Assembly (NCBI GenBank): GCA_965112735.1
Contig: OZ218950.1
Coordinates: 186,001 to 250,000, forward strand
Length of the DNA: 64,000 nt
Origin: Phaeosaccion multiseriatum
Lineage: Eukaryota; Ochrophyta, other classes
Direction of reading: 5' to 3'
Of this stretch, positions 41,897-53,200 are shown one piece after another. The position numbers and the translations under genes are program-made. The notes under the pieces are model-generated. The model was not told the origin of the DNA. It saw nothing but the letters and a program-made list of their open reading frames with translations, and did not search any database. How positions within the stretch are numbered: position 1 is the first letter of the stretch; the number at the start of each line of letters is the position of its first letter.

Positions 41897-42423
41897 ATGC
41901 CGAGCAATGCTTGCTAGTACAGTAGCGCAACATGACAAGGAATGGCAGAGACTCAACCCACGCCATCTTGACGGCTCCGCCCGCTTCACTAGAGCAGTAG
42001 AGTACAAGCAGAACAGGACGAGTAGAATCAAGACAACAACAACAACAACAAAAAGACAAAGACACGCATTTTGCTCTTGCAATGGTAATCGCAGAGAGAG
42101 AGAGAGAGAGTGAGAGAGTCCCAAGGAGCGCCTCCAAGACGTTTGAAACGGCCAAAGCCAAGTGTGAATCAATTGAATGTTGTATTCATGAATCAAGAGG
42201 CGCACCTTGAGTAATAAGGCAATGAAGGGGGGCTGCCAGTGGACGAAGCTCGAGGCTGGCCACCATGCTCACCATGCTCACCATGCTTGCCGAGCTTGCC
42301 GAGGGGCGAGACTTTGCGCTGCTCGAGGTACGTATCCCTGTATCACCAACTGCTCAAAGTCTGTGAATATATGTGTGTGCAGCGGCACACCAACCTCCTG
42401 CTGTGGTACGTAATCATACGTAA
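41164..42423. other. Intergenic region between convergent AKR and CysRS genes, dominated by satellites
   Basis: After a G/A-rich stretch the region holds the compound satellite at 41463-41916. The remainder (41930-42423) shows no coding signal; the GTATCACCAACTGCT motif occurs at about 42335. Confidence 0.7.
41463..41916. repeat. Compound (CTA)n/(CTC)n satellite with a 20-bp spacer repeat
   Basis: Blocks of CTA, CTC and CTG triplets are separated by four to five copies of ATGCCGAGCAATGCTTGCT. Every frame is open on both strands, so long poly-Leu, poly-Tyr, poly-Thr and poly-Val frames here are not genes. Confidence 0.95.
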
Positions 42424-45400
42424 TTATTTGCCCCCTCCCTCTGCGGCGGCGGCGGTGGCGGCGGCGGAAGAGAGATACTTTTGGTGCGCGTCCTCCTGCC
42501 TCTTGCGCTCCTTTTGAAGCTTTTTGAGGCGGCTCTTCGGCAGTGCCTCCCCCTCCGCGTCGTGCGTGGGCAGGCCCGTCTCTTCGTCCCACTTACTAAA
42601 CAGCCCCACCTGCCCCTCCTGCTTGAACCACTCCTTCGGCGGTATCTTGGCGAGGGCCTCCTTTTTGGCCGCTGCCTCCATCGCTGCTCTCGCCCCCTCC
42701 TCCTTGGCCCGTGCCTTGGCCAACGCCTCTGCCTCCTTGGCCTCCCTCTCCTTGAGAAGTTCCGCAGGGTCCACAAGCTTCCAAACGCTCGAGTCCGGCT
42801 TGTCCTCTAAACGCACTCCGCACGGAGGCAAAAGGTCGTCCCTGACCTCGTCGCTGGCCTTTAACACTCCACTCAAGTCTCCCGTGCGTGCGCAGGTTCG
42901 GACCTTCTCCCGGTATGCGCTCAGGGCGTCAAGCACCGGCGCCAACATCGCTTCCCTGCTGGCCCCTCCTCCGCCTCCTCCGCCTCCTCCACCGTCTCCC
43001 TCTCCTCCTGCACCCTGTCCCGCGTCGAAGCCAATGTCGACTCCTTCCCCCACCAGACCGAAGCACTTGAATATGTGTGTGATGTATCCGGCGGCGTTGC
43101 TGAGGAGAGTACAAACGTACTTCTCCTTGGCCGCCTCCTTCGTGCGAATGTACTAACACCACATACGTCATGAAATGGAATGGTAAGTAATAGTACGTAA
43201 GCAATGGTGAGTTAGGGTGGGTGCCAATGACAAACGAGACGCGCGAGACGAAGCAGAGACAAAGTAGACAGGCAAAGAGACAAAGCGCAAAGCTTTGACT
43301 TTGAGCTTGAGTCTGCTGCCGTCAGTCTCCTGCCGCCAGTCTGCTGTAGTCTCTCATGGCAGGGCCTGTATATCACCAACCCACTCACCATGTTGACGGC
43401 CTTGACGAGGTCCTGCAGGGCGAGGAGCGCTACGGGGGTGTTGAAGTCGTCACACAGAGCGGTGTGCACGCTGTCCTTGGCAAGCTCCACAGCGCTGATC
43501 AAGACTGTCTCCGCCTCGCCGAACTTCAGGCTGGGGAGGGAGGGGGGGGGAGGAAAGAATTGATGAGTGACTAGTTGCAGCTGGCGAGAGAGAGAAAGAG
43601 AGAGAGCGGAGACAAGAGGCAGGGACAAGAGGCAGGGACAAGAGGCAGACACGCACACAGCCACTCACTCCTTATGCATTTACTTACCTGTCCATGGGGT
43701 GAGCGCTGCGCAGGGCAGTCTTGACATTGAGGAAGAACTCCGCAAACACTCTCTCCAAGTCCACGGCACCGTCCATCGTGTTATCCGCGTAGTCCATCTT
43801 GGAGGTGTACTTTTGCTTCAGGAACAGCAGCCGGATCTGTTGGAGGGTGGATCCATCGGGTAAGGGCTAATGAACAGAACTGAAGTGAACAGAACTGAAG
43901 TGAAGTGAAGTGAAGTGAACACACGCAACCCCCCCTACTTGTCCCTACCTGTCCCTACCTGTCCCTACCTGTCCCTACCTGTCCCTACCTGTCCCTACTT
44001 GTCCCTGTCCCTCCCTGTCCCCACCTGTCCCTACCTGTCCCTCCCTGTCCCTACCTGTCCCTACCTGTCCCTACCTGTCCCTACCTGTCCCTCCCTGTCC
44101 CTCCCTGTCCCTACCTGTCCCTACCTGTCCCTACCTGTCCCTACCTGTCCCCACCTGTCCCTACCTGTCCCTACCTGTCCCTCCCTGTCCCTACTTGTCC
44201 CTCCCTGTCCCTCCCTGTCCCCACCTGTCCCTACCTGTCCCTACCTGTCCCCACCTGTCCCTCCCTGTCCCTACCTGTCCCTACCTGCCCCTACCTGTCT
44301 GGCGCTGTTGAGCTCAAGGGCCTCCTTGATGGTGATGAAGTTCTTGAGACTCTTGCTCATCTTACGCCCCTTGATGTCCAAGTGCCCTGACACCAGGTAG
44401 GTAGGTAGGCAAGCAGGTAGGTAGGTAGGCAAGCAGGTAGGTAGGTAGGCAAGTAGATAGGTAGGTAGGTAGGTAGGTAGGTAGGTAGGTAGGTAGGTAG
44501 GTAGGTAGGTAGGTAGGTAGGTAGGTAGGTAGGTAGGTAGGTAGGCAAGTAGATAGGTAGGTAGGTACGTACATAGGTAGGTAGGTAGGTAGGTAGGTAG
44601 GCAAGTAGATAGGTGGGTAGGTAGGTGGGTAGGTAGGTACGTAGGTAGGGAGGTAGGGTGGGGTAGGGTGGGGTAGGGTGAGGTGGGGTGGGGGGACAGG
44701 GTCATACCGCGTGAGACTCACGACACCCCCCCCCCCCCCCAAGTGCCCCTGCTAGCTATTCCATATCACCAACCGCTCCACCTGCTCCTCTCTACCAGTC
44801 TGCCTCTCCACCTGCCTAGCCCCGTACTCTCAACCCATCACCTGTGCATTAAATGTTGGTCTTCTCCTTCCAGTGCTGACCTTCCCTCTGTCTACCTCTG
44901 TGCCCATGTGTGCAGCAAATGTTGACTTGACCTGCTCCTTGTCTACTCCTCCGCCCCTCTGCCTCTCTCTCTGCCCCTCTTCCCTCTCTACCTCTCTCTC
45001 TCTCCCTCTCTTTCTGCCTCTCTTGCCTCTCCTCCCCTCTCTCACTACTTGTACCTCTTTCCCTCTGTCCACCACAGCCCACCACAGCCCACCACACCCT
45101 GTACCTACCTGTGTGCAGGAAGTAATTGACCCACTGCTTGCACTCGTAGCATGCTTCTGCCTGCGCCATCTCGTTGTCATGGTGCGGGAACTGCAGGTCG
45201 ATGCCCCCGCTGTGTATGTCCATGGAGCCGTCGCCAAACTGTTGAAAGGTCCTGCCCGCCATGACGCTGCACTCAATGTGCCACCCCGGCCGGCCTGAAG
45301 GGGAGGAGGAGAGCATGCGAAATTGTGTTCGAGTTTCAGTTCAAGCACCACCGCCACCACCAGCAGTAGCAGCAGTTGGTGATACAGCAGTTGGTGATAC

Positions 45401-47328
45401 AGCAGCATGATGCACACCCACCTTTGCCCCAGGGAGAGTCCCAGTTGGGCTCTCCGGGCTTGCAAGCTTTCCACAGAGCGAAGTCCGCAGCGCTCTGTTT
45501 GTCGCTGGCCCCCAAGCTGTTCAGCACCCCTGCAGATGGCAGCACATGGCACAGCACAGAGAAAAATAGCACGGCAGGGGGGGAGGGGAGGGTGTGTGTG
45601 TGAACAAAGCAAAACCAACGCCTCCTCTGGCACTGCCTCATCCCCCTCTGCTCCCCCCCAGCTCCTCCTCCTCTTCCTCTTCCTCCTCCTCCTCCTCCTC
45701 CTCCTCCTCCTCCTCCTCCTCCTCTCTTGTCTTACCTTCCCCCTCTGCCAGCCCCTCTGCCAGCATTTCTGCGCTCTTGGGGGCCTCAGGCTTGCATTTG
45801 GCATAAGCGTGGCCGTTCTTGCCGTCGTCGAACTTGTCCACGGCGAAGTACACGCTCCCGTTGCTCTCGTAGGCGTAACCGTTGGCGATGATGGTTTGGA
45901 TGTACTCAATAATCTCCGGGATGAACTCGGAAACCTGGCACCGATGGATGGCAGTGGATGTATGGATGGGTAGATGGATAGGTGTCAGGACGGCTGGACA
46001 CCGGGGCAAGGGGGAGAGAGAGTGTCCAAGAGAGTGAGGAGGGACTACTTCCGACAAATGGCCTCACTCACTCACTCACTCACTCCCGCACGCACTACCA
46101 GACTCAGTCACTCACGATCTCACTCGCTTACTGCCCCCCTCTCTCTCCATCTCTCCCTCACCTCCCTCATTCCCTTCCTCCCTCCCTCCCTCCCGCCCTC
46201 CCCCACTCACCCGTGTGATAAAATCGGGTACCTTAACCCCAAGCTTGCCCATGTCCTCCATGAAGTCCGCCTCATTGAACGCCGCCACCTCTCGGAAGTC
46301 CTTGCCCTCCTCCTGAGACTTCTTGATGATCTTGTCGTCGACATCCTGTGAGAGGCATACGGAGCGAGGAGGGGAGGGGGGAAGGGCGTGTGTGTTCCGT
46401 GAAGTGAAGTGGAGAAAGCGAGTAAGCACTCGAGGCAGAGAAAGCCTGAGGTGAAGATCATGCCGTATCGCTTCCCGCCTCTTACCTCCTCACGCACCAC
46501 CTCCTCCTCCTCCTCCTCCTCCTCCTCCTCCTCCTCCTCCTCCTCCTCCTCCTCCGCCTCCTCCTCCTCTCCTCCTCCTCCTCCCCCGCACCGCAACCTA
46601 CCGTGATGTTCATGCACATGAGCACGTTGTAGCCAAAGTACTTGCTCATAATGCGGCGGAGGATGTCAGAACTGAGGTACGTCCGAGCGTGGCCCATGTG
46701 CGAGGCGGCGTACACGGTGGGGCCACACATGTACCACAGCACTCGGCGGTCGTCCTTGGGCACGAAGGGCACCTGTACACCATGTATATCATAAAGGTAG
46801 TGAGTGGAAGGCATGCGTTTGGGGGGGGGAGGTTTGCAGACCGTAATCAACATGCAGCCAATACAATACATGTATGCAGATACGGGGAATACCAAACATG
46901 CAGCGGTGGATGCTGGAATGAAGGCAGCTTGCAGGCTGGGCGAGAAGGCCATGACTGCTTTCACGCCTCCTGCCACCGAGAGAATGGGGATGAGGGTGTG
47001 GGGAACCATTCTCCCCAAAGAAGAGTAGTACCTCCGCTAGCAAGCCATGGACCGAAGCCTATCCCCTACTCGCATACAAGACATGGTTCTCTCATCACTA
47101 TTCCCGACCCTCCTTCTCTACGGCTCCATGCGGCTGCTGCTCTGCTCCTCTCTCGCTTTGACGTCCACGCACCTTGGACCGGGTGAGGGAGTTGGTCAGC
47201 TTGAGTGGGTAGAACTTGGCGTAGAAGTCCTGCATCCCTCCCTCCCCCATGGGTGCGGGAGGCCTCCACAGCGGCATTGCCTGCACCTCCTTTGCCTGCT
47301 GCTGCTGCTGCTGCTGCTGCTGCGCCAT
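42424..47328 (-). CDS. Cysteinyl-tRNA synthetase, eukaryotic cytosolic type
   Basis: Ten exons: 47328-47173, 46772-46602, 46345-46211, 45934-45736, 45529-45422, 45294-45109, 44386-44295, 43836-43688, 43530-43389, 43152-42424; GT-AG, phases agree; 688 residues. It charges tRNA-Cys with cysteine (class I synthetase). After a poly-Q start, [15 protein letters not shown] holds the zinc-ligand C68 and the HIGH-like HMGH (77-80). WHIECSVMA (C265) and [10 protein letters not shown] supply further zinc ligands, and KMSKS (327-331) is the second ATP-binding signature. The DALR-like helical domain follows, then a charged C-terminal extension rich in Lys/Glu/Ala with a GGGGG run, typical of eukaryotic cytosolic forms. 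No targeting peptide is seen. Exon 7, which carries KMSKS, is flanked on both sides by large tandem repeats. Confidence 0.94.
43928..44292 (-). repeat. 10-bp minisatellite made of splice-site-like units (CysRS intron 7)
   Basis: About 36 copies of GTCCCTACCT on + (GTAGGGACAG on the gene strand), with CTCCCT and CCACCT variants. It begins exactly at the donor of exon 7, whose junction CAG/GTAGGGGCAG is itself a unit of the repeat. Confidence 0.92.
44395..44670. repeat. (GTAG)n tetranucleotide array (CysRS intron 6)
   Basis: GTAG units with GCAA-GTAG and GTGG interruptions lie just upstream (gene sense) of exon 7. Confidence 0.92.
45663..45724. repeat. (CTC)n microsatellite in CysRS intron 4
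   Basis: About 20 triplets close to the donor of exon 4. A similar tract lies at 46500-46580 in intron 2. Confidence 0.9.
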
Positions 47329-47474
47329 GCTTTCACGCCTTTGTGAAAGAAGGTGTTTGCGGTGGCCTGCCTAAAAGTAAGGATGGCACCAAACGTTTCC
47401 GCCTATTCTCTCCTCTTTTATTTTCTCTCGCCCTTTAATGAAGACAAGAGACAGGGGAGGAGGCAAGAGAAGGG
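47329..47474. promoter_or_regulatory. Bidirectional promoter region (CysRS / RING protein)
   Basis: 146 bp separate two divergent start codons. It contains TTTATTTTCTC and AATGAAG stretches but no clear TATA box. Confidence 0.5.
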
Positions 47475-49523
47475 ATGCCACTAATCCCGAGAGGCTTCGA
47501 GGCCACGGCTCACCCTATATTTATAGAGGAGGACAGGCGCAGGAGGAGAGTAGCTGCGGAGAGGGAGAGGGCTTTGGCTGCCGCTTCCAACGCTGCCGCT
47601 GCCGCTGCCGGTTCATCTCCGGGGGATCCCGCTCTCGACCTGCTGCTTGTGGAGGAAGGAGCTTCGAGCAAGAGAGAGTGGGGAGGAGCTTCCACTTCTG
47701 GTTTTGATGATGGGTCCACTCCGGCAGCTCCGATTTGCCCAATCTGCTTGTCGCAGTTCTCTGCGCCGGTCACCCTTGTGGAGTGCCTTCATAGCTTCTG
47801 CTACCACTGCATTGTTAAGGTCCGTGCACATACAAGAGGCTGGCTGACTGATTGATTCCGCAAGTAGCTGCAGCACCTACCTCTCTTCGATTGGTGCCCC
47901 CCCCTCGATGCCTGGACTTACCATCCTCCTTCTCCCCCCCCCCCCCCCCCTCTCTCTCTCTCCGTCTCACTCTCTCGTGCCTTCCTCTCTCGTGCGATGA
48001 CGCGGGGGCATCGGCAGTGGTTCAAGCACGTCCTTGCCACAGCTCCGTCTTCTTCATCATCAGGACATCAGCATCCCTGTGGGTTACTCCGCTGCCCGCT
48101 ATGTAAAGCTCACACTGGACACTTCGTCCTTTGTGCCGCCGCGGAGGGGGGCGGGGCACAGACAGGAGGGGGAGAAGCGGGAGAGGCGGGAGAGGCGCGA
48201 GAAGCGTCGAAGAAACCAGATGATGATGATGATGAGGTGGACGACAGCGGGGACAGGGAAAGGCCTCACGGAGTGGGGAGCAAGAGCAGCGGCAGTAGCA
48301 GAAGAAGTAGTAGCAGTCGTAGTAACAGTAACAATGGCAGTAGCCACCGGAGTGGAAGCAGCAAGAAGAGGAGCAGGACGTGCTCCGTAGCTCCAACGCC
48401 GACAACGACCTGGTCGGCCTTCCGCTTGCTGACACTCAATGTAGCCGCAGCTGGCTCAGGCTCAGCTGCCTCAGGCTCAGCTGCCTCAGGCTCAGCTGCC
48501 TCAGGCTCAGCCACCGACCCGCGGGGGGGGCGGAGCACCGGTGGTGCGAGGAAGGCATCGTCCTTGGAGCCTTACCCTGACCCTGCTCGAGTGCGCTCGG
48601 CAGTGCGTGTGCAGAGACGCGTGGTGGCAGCGTTGGGCCGGTACCTGCAGGAGCAGCAGTTGGTGATACAGCAGGAGGAAGAGGAACAGGCAGGGGTGGA
48701 GGGCGACACCATCGGAGAACAAGGTCCAAGTGGGAGAGGGGGTGGCCGTCCGGGGCATGGCCATCGCCGGAGGAGGGGGCGGAGACGAGGAGAAGGCCGT
48801 GAGGGAGGGAAGGCAGCAGATGACAGAAAAGGGGAGGGAAGGCAGCAGATGACAGAAAAGGAGATGGGCAAGGAGGGCACGGTTGAGGGCAAGAGCGTGA
48901 TAGGGGAGGTTGGGCGAGTAGGAGGGGGGGCAGGAGCAGCAGCGGAAGGTCCCAGCGGAGAGAGGAGTACGGACAGACGGAGGAGAAGCGGTAGTGGCAG
49001 CCGCGCATGCGACAGCCGCTGGAGCAGTAGCTACAGCAGTAGTAGCAACCGAAGCCACAAACGCAGCCGACTGGCACCGAAGCGCCACTGCGGGGGGGAG
49101 GGGGGGGGGGAGAGGGAGAGGGAGGGGGAGAGGGAGGGGCAGAGGGGAGGCAGCAGACTGGACGGGGGGGAGAGGGAAGGAAGCTCACGAGTGAGGAGTA
49201 AGGCTGACGGGGGCGCGAGGGGCTCTCCTTCGAGAGGAGAAAGAGATCATGATGCCGCCTCCCCCCCCCCTGCTTCTCTGGCCCGCCCTTGTGCATATGG
49301 CCATGGTGGTGGTGGTAGTGGCGGTGGTGGTGGTGGTGGTAATGATGGTGGTGATGGCGTCGAGGACAGCGACTCTACCCCGGCGGCAAGACCCTCTGGA
49401 GTGGCTGGAGTGGGAAGTAGCGCCGCCTCGGTCGAGGAGCAGCAGCTCCGGGAAGCAACGGCCAGGGAGAGAGCCCTGTTGTCTCTCCTTCCATGGAGAA
49501 GGAGGAGGGGCATGCTCTGCTGA
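47475..49523 (+). CDS. RING-finger protein, probable E3 ubiquitin ligase
   Basis: Two exons, 47475-47819 and 48018-49523; the GT-AG intron joins in phase 0; 616 residues. The RING is split by the intron: CPICLSQFSAPVTLVECLHSFCYHC in exon 1 (C88, C91, C104, H106, C109, C112) and W116 plus CPLC (141-144) in exon 2. The last pair is unusually far, about 28 residues, from the preceding cysteine. The RING followed by W is Topors-like in spacing. The remaining ~470 residues are low complexity (Ser, Gly, Arg, Glu), including four SGSAA repeats from a tandem 15-bp repeat at about 48455-48510 and a QLVIQQ insert from the dispersed GTTGGTGATACAG motif. No membrane segment is seen. Substrate unknown. 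Confidence 0.85.
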
Positions 49524-50231
49524 CACCTGGTACTTGAGAGAGAGTGTGTATGGGGCGTACGCTGCTGACACCTGGTACTAACACGACACCACTGCCCAGA
49601 CAAAGCTTCGGAGAATGGGGTGGACTCGTCTGTGCTGGCCAGGAGCGCACGGGGATGGCACCAGACGGTATATGGGCCAATGCCTGCGTCATTATCGGTT
49701 CTCGATACGGTATTGGTCGGAGTCAATATACTAAAACTGAAACTCATCTATTGCTTTACACAGTTGGCGATTGGCGAGAAAGCACATCCGATACGTACAA
49801 CCAATCCTTGCAATTGAGAACCTGACTTTTGATGTTGTGGCCTCATGCCGAGGAGGCGAGCAACCAATGTGTCAAGTCCAGCAGTCAAGAAGACATACAA
49901 ACACCACTCACATGAACCTGTCCACTCACCCTTCAATCTCTCTCTCTCCCTCTGTCTCTGTCTCCCCCCCCCCCCCCACCCCCCCTCTCTCCCACCTTCC
50001 ACTCGCTCTCTCTCTCTTTCGCTCGCCCCCCCCCCTCTCTCTCTCATTCTCTCCCATCTCTCTCTCGCTTTGCTTCCCTCTCCCAGCCGCTCCAAAGCGT
50101 CTTCCATTCATATACATAAAAACAAACACCTTAGCCGCAGCGTGAAAGAGAGAGGGCTTCTCCAATTAACATACCCCCTCGCTCCTTGCTCCTCTCGACT
50201 CGGAAACTGGTCGTGCCCTCAGCACTGGCAC
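49524..50231. other. Intergenic region between convergent RING and EsV-1-7 genes
   Basis: Contains an ACACCTGGTACT duplication (49526-49537 and 49568-49579), the motif AAACTGAAACT (about 49732) and long CT/C-rich tracts (49935-50090). No coding exon is seen. Confidence 0.6.
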
Positions 50232-53200
50232 TTAGCACTGCACGCCTCGCTTGGAGCGGCGCACCGCCGTGGAAGGGGCACTGGAGCGCGTCCCTCTCCC
50301 CCCCCCAATGGCGAAACTGCCGTAACCGCCGCCCCTGCTGCCACTGCCCGCCCCCCACGGTGCCTTTCCTCCCCCCTCGCCCCCTGCCCCACCACGTGCC
50401 GCCCCACCGCCCACTGCAGCAGTTGGTGATACAGCAGCAGCAGCCGCCGCCGCCGCCGCCTCTCTTGCGTTGGCCTCCACCTGATGCTCATCGCGAATCT
50501 CGCTCATTTCGGGCTCGCGGTGTGTGGCGCAGGCCCGGCCTCTCTTACCCGTGGTGTAACCGAAGCACCAGCGACGACGACAGCCCGGGAACAGGCAATA
50601 CGCCGCCTTAGTGTGCAGCTCCATCCCCGGCAGGCTGTGCTTCAGGCAGCGGGAAGCGGCGGCGCCGGGCCCTGACCCGGGGGGGCGTAGCCCCCCCCCC
50701 CCTCTTCCGACGGCGACCTTATCACCACCTGCCGCACCTGGCTGGCCGTAGTCGGCGTAGTTGGAGCATCCTTCGTGACCGCACGTGCCAGCCCAGTCGT
50801 TGACCACGTCCACCATCCCACTCGTGCTGTGGCGTAGGCAGTGCGAAGGGCGGGGGGGGGCAGGGTCAGCGCCCCTTCCCTCCCCTCTCTCCTCCTTGAC
50901 AGGAGCGTGACCCTCGAGTCTGGCGTGTGTGGCGGGCTTGGAGCAGAGCGGCTGCACACAGCGCCCATCTGTGACTCCACTGCTGCTGCTGCTGCTGCTG
51001 CTGGCAGTGCCCAGAGAAGAGGAGGCGGCGAGAGAGCGAGGGGCCGCCACCGACAGCAGCGCTGCTCCGTCACAGGCAAAGGAAGGCTCAGGCTCCTTCT
51101 TTGCTCCCTTCGCCCCCCGCGGTGCCTTCTTTCCCTTGTTGCCACCGCCGCTTCGAGTGGAACCGCCCTTGCCCTTCTTACATGTGGTCTGTCCTCTGCC
51201 GCGCACCGCCTTCGTATCACCAACTGCTGCAGTAGCTGCTCCTGCCGGTGCCGAGGAGAAGAGCGATGGGATGGTCCGCTGCAGAGTGGAGTTCGAATTC
51301 GCGGCCGAAGTTGGCGACGGCGTGGAGGAAAACAACGAAGGACGACCGAGACTCGCCGTCGTCGTCGTCGTCGGAGGAGGAGGAGAAGGGGCGGTGGTGA
51401 GCCACTCCGCCTGGTGGGGGTGGGAGAGGAGACTGTGCCGAGAGAGGTCCTGCTCCTCCTCCTCCTGCTCCAACTGCTGTATCACCAACTGCTGATGCTT
51501 CTGCTGCTCCTGCTGCTGCTGTCGCCTTGCGCGTTTGTTGACACTCTTAGGAGTCCCCATACTCGCAGAGGCGGAGGCAGAGGCAGCAGCCTCAGCAGCC
51601 GCGTCTGACCCGCACGCGGCCACATCTCCGTTGCTGAACTTGAACTTGATCTTCAAGTTGAAGTTGCCGCCAAATCTCGAAGACCCCTGCTGCGGGGGCG
51701 GCATGAGCAGTCCACAGGGAGGAGCGGTGCCACTCAGCGGTGAAGTCTTCCTCTTCTTCCCCTTGAGCTGCTGCTGCTGCTGCTGCTGCTGCTGGAGGTG
51801 CTGTTGCTGTTGATAGAGCATCTGCTGCTGCTGCTGGTGCTGCACTTCGCGTCGCGTCGAGAAGAGGGTGGAGGAGGGCCCCCGCCCGCCCTTCTTGATC
51901 CATCCCACCGGAGTCCAGCCCCCCGGGGTAGATGAAGATATGTCCAGACGCCGCCCCCCGCTCTGACTCTTTCCGCTCACAATGATGCCGCTACTCGAAT
52001 CACCGGCCTCAAAGTCTCCATCGCTGCTGCTGATGTTGTTGTTGTTGTTGCTGTTGTTGCCACCTGTGAGGGTCTTGAATCTCTTCTTGACAGACTCGCT
52101 CACCCTAGACAGGAGCGCTGCTGCGGCGGAGGGGGTGGGCTGGTGAGAGGGGGGCGCGTCGAAGGTCAAAGCGGGAGACAAGTACACTGAGGAAGGGGAG
52201 GAAGAGAGCCGTGTTGCTTCTTCTCCCTCTTCCACGCCTCCTCTTCCTTTCCCTCCCTCCTCCGCGTCGTTCGCGCCTTCCTCTTCCACTTGCAACAACC
52301 CCCACCCCCCCACCCCCCCCCCTCCTCCTCCTCCTCCTCCTCCTCCTCCTCCTCCCCTTCTCCTTTCTCCTGCTCCCCTCGAAGTCCCCCCGGGGTCCCC
52401 CAACAGCAGCTCATCCGAGAGTTCGAGACCCGCTAGGAGCATTGGTTCTCCACTCCCTCCCCCGTCGTCGCCAAAGTCGTAGTCGTCTCCAAGGGCGAAC
52501 ATGGCGCCTCCTCCTCCGTGGCGAGGGCTACTGAAGTCACTGAAATCGTCGTTCTTGAGCCCTCCTGTGTGCAGGGCGGTGGAGCGAGGAGAGAGAAGCG
52601 ATTGGAGACTGCTCTTTCGACCGAGAGGAGCCCGTTGCTGGTGCGACTGCTGCTTGTGCGGCTGTCGCCGGAGCCCCCTCTTGGATCCTCGAGTCGCACG
52701 TCCGGTGGATGCGCCGTCGACGGCCGAGGTGGTGGTGGTGGTGGTGGTGCTGGTGGTGGGGGTGGGGTGGGATGCACTTTGGTGAGGTACCACCTTTCCC
52801 CCGTTGAGGCTCGCCGCATCTCCGCTCCTCCTCCTCTTGTTGTGGTGCTGCCCCTCCCCCTCCCCCTCCGTCTCCTCCTCCCGCTGCTGCTGCTGCTGCT
52901 GCTGCTGCTGCCGCTGAGCCTTGTCGAAGGCCTGTAGCGCCCTGTGGACATTGGACGTGTTCGCCGCACGCACGCACCATTTGTCGACCTCCGTATTGAA
53001 CCTCGCCACCTCCTCAGTGTAGTACTGTGACTGTTGGGACGAAGCGGCACAGTTGTTGCCCTGACCAGCCTGACTCGACCGACTCGACCGGCAATGCCCC
53101 CCGCCTCGACCCCTGCTCCCAATTGGAGGAGGAGGAGCGATGCCCGACTCCATAAAGCTCACCCGCTCCGCAATGTGCTCCGTCAGAGAGAGGGCTCTGC

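Noticed and set aside
41348-42161. Long open frames encoding poly-Leu, poly-Tyr, poly-Thr, poly-Val and poly-Ser proteins
   Set aside because: They are the six readings of a triplet satellite; no unique sequence or domain is present.
43915-44705. Open frames with repeated [10 protein letters not shown] and YLPTYLPT peptides
   Set aside because: They translate the minisatellites inside CysRS introns; splice sites and phase place them outside the coding sequence.
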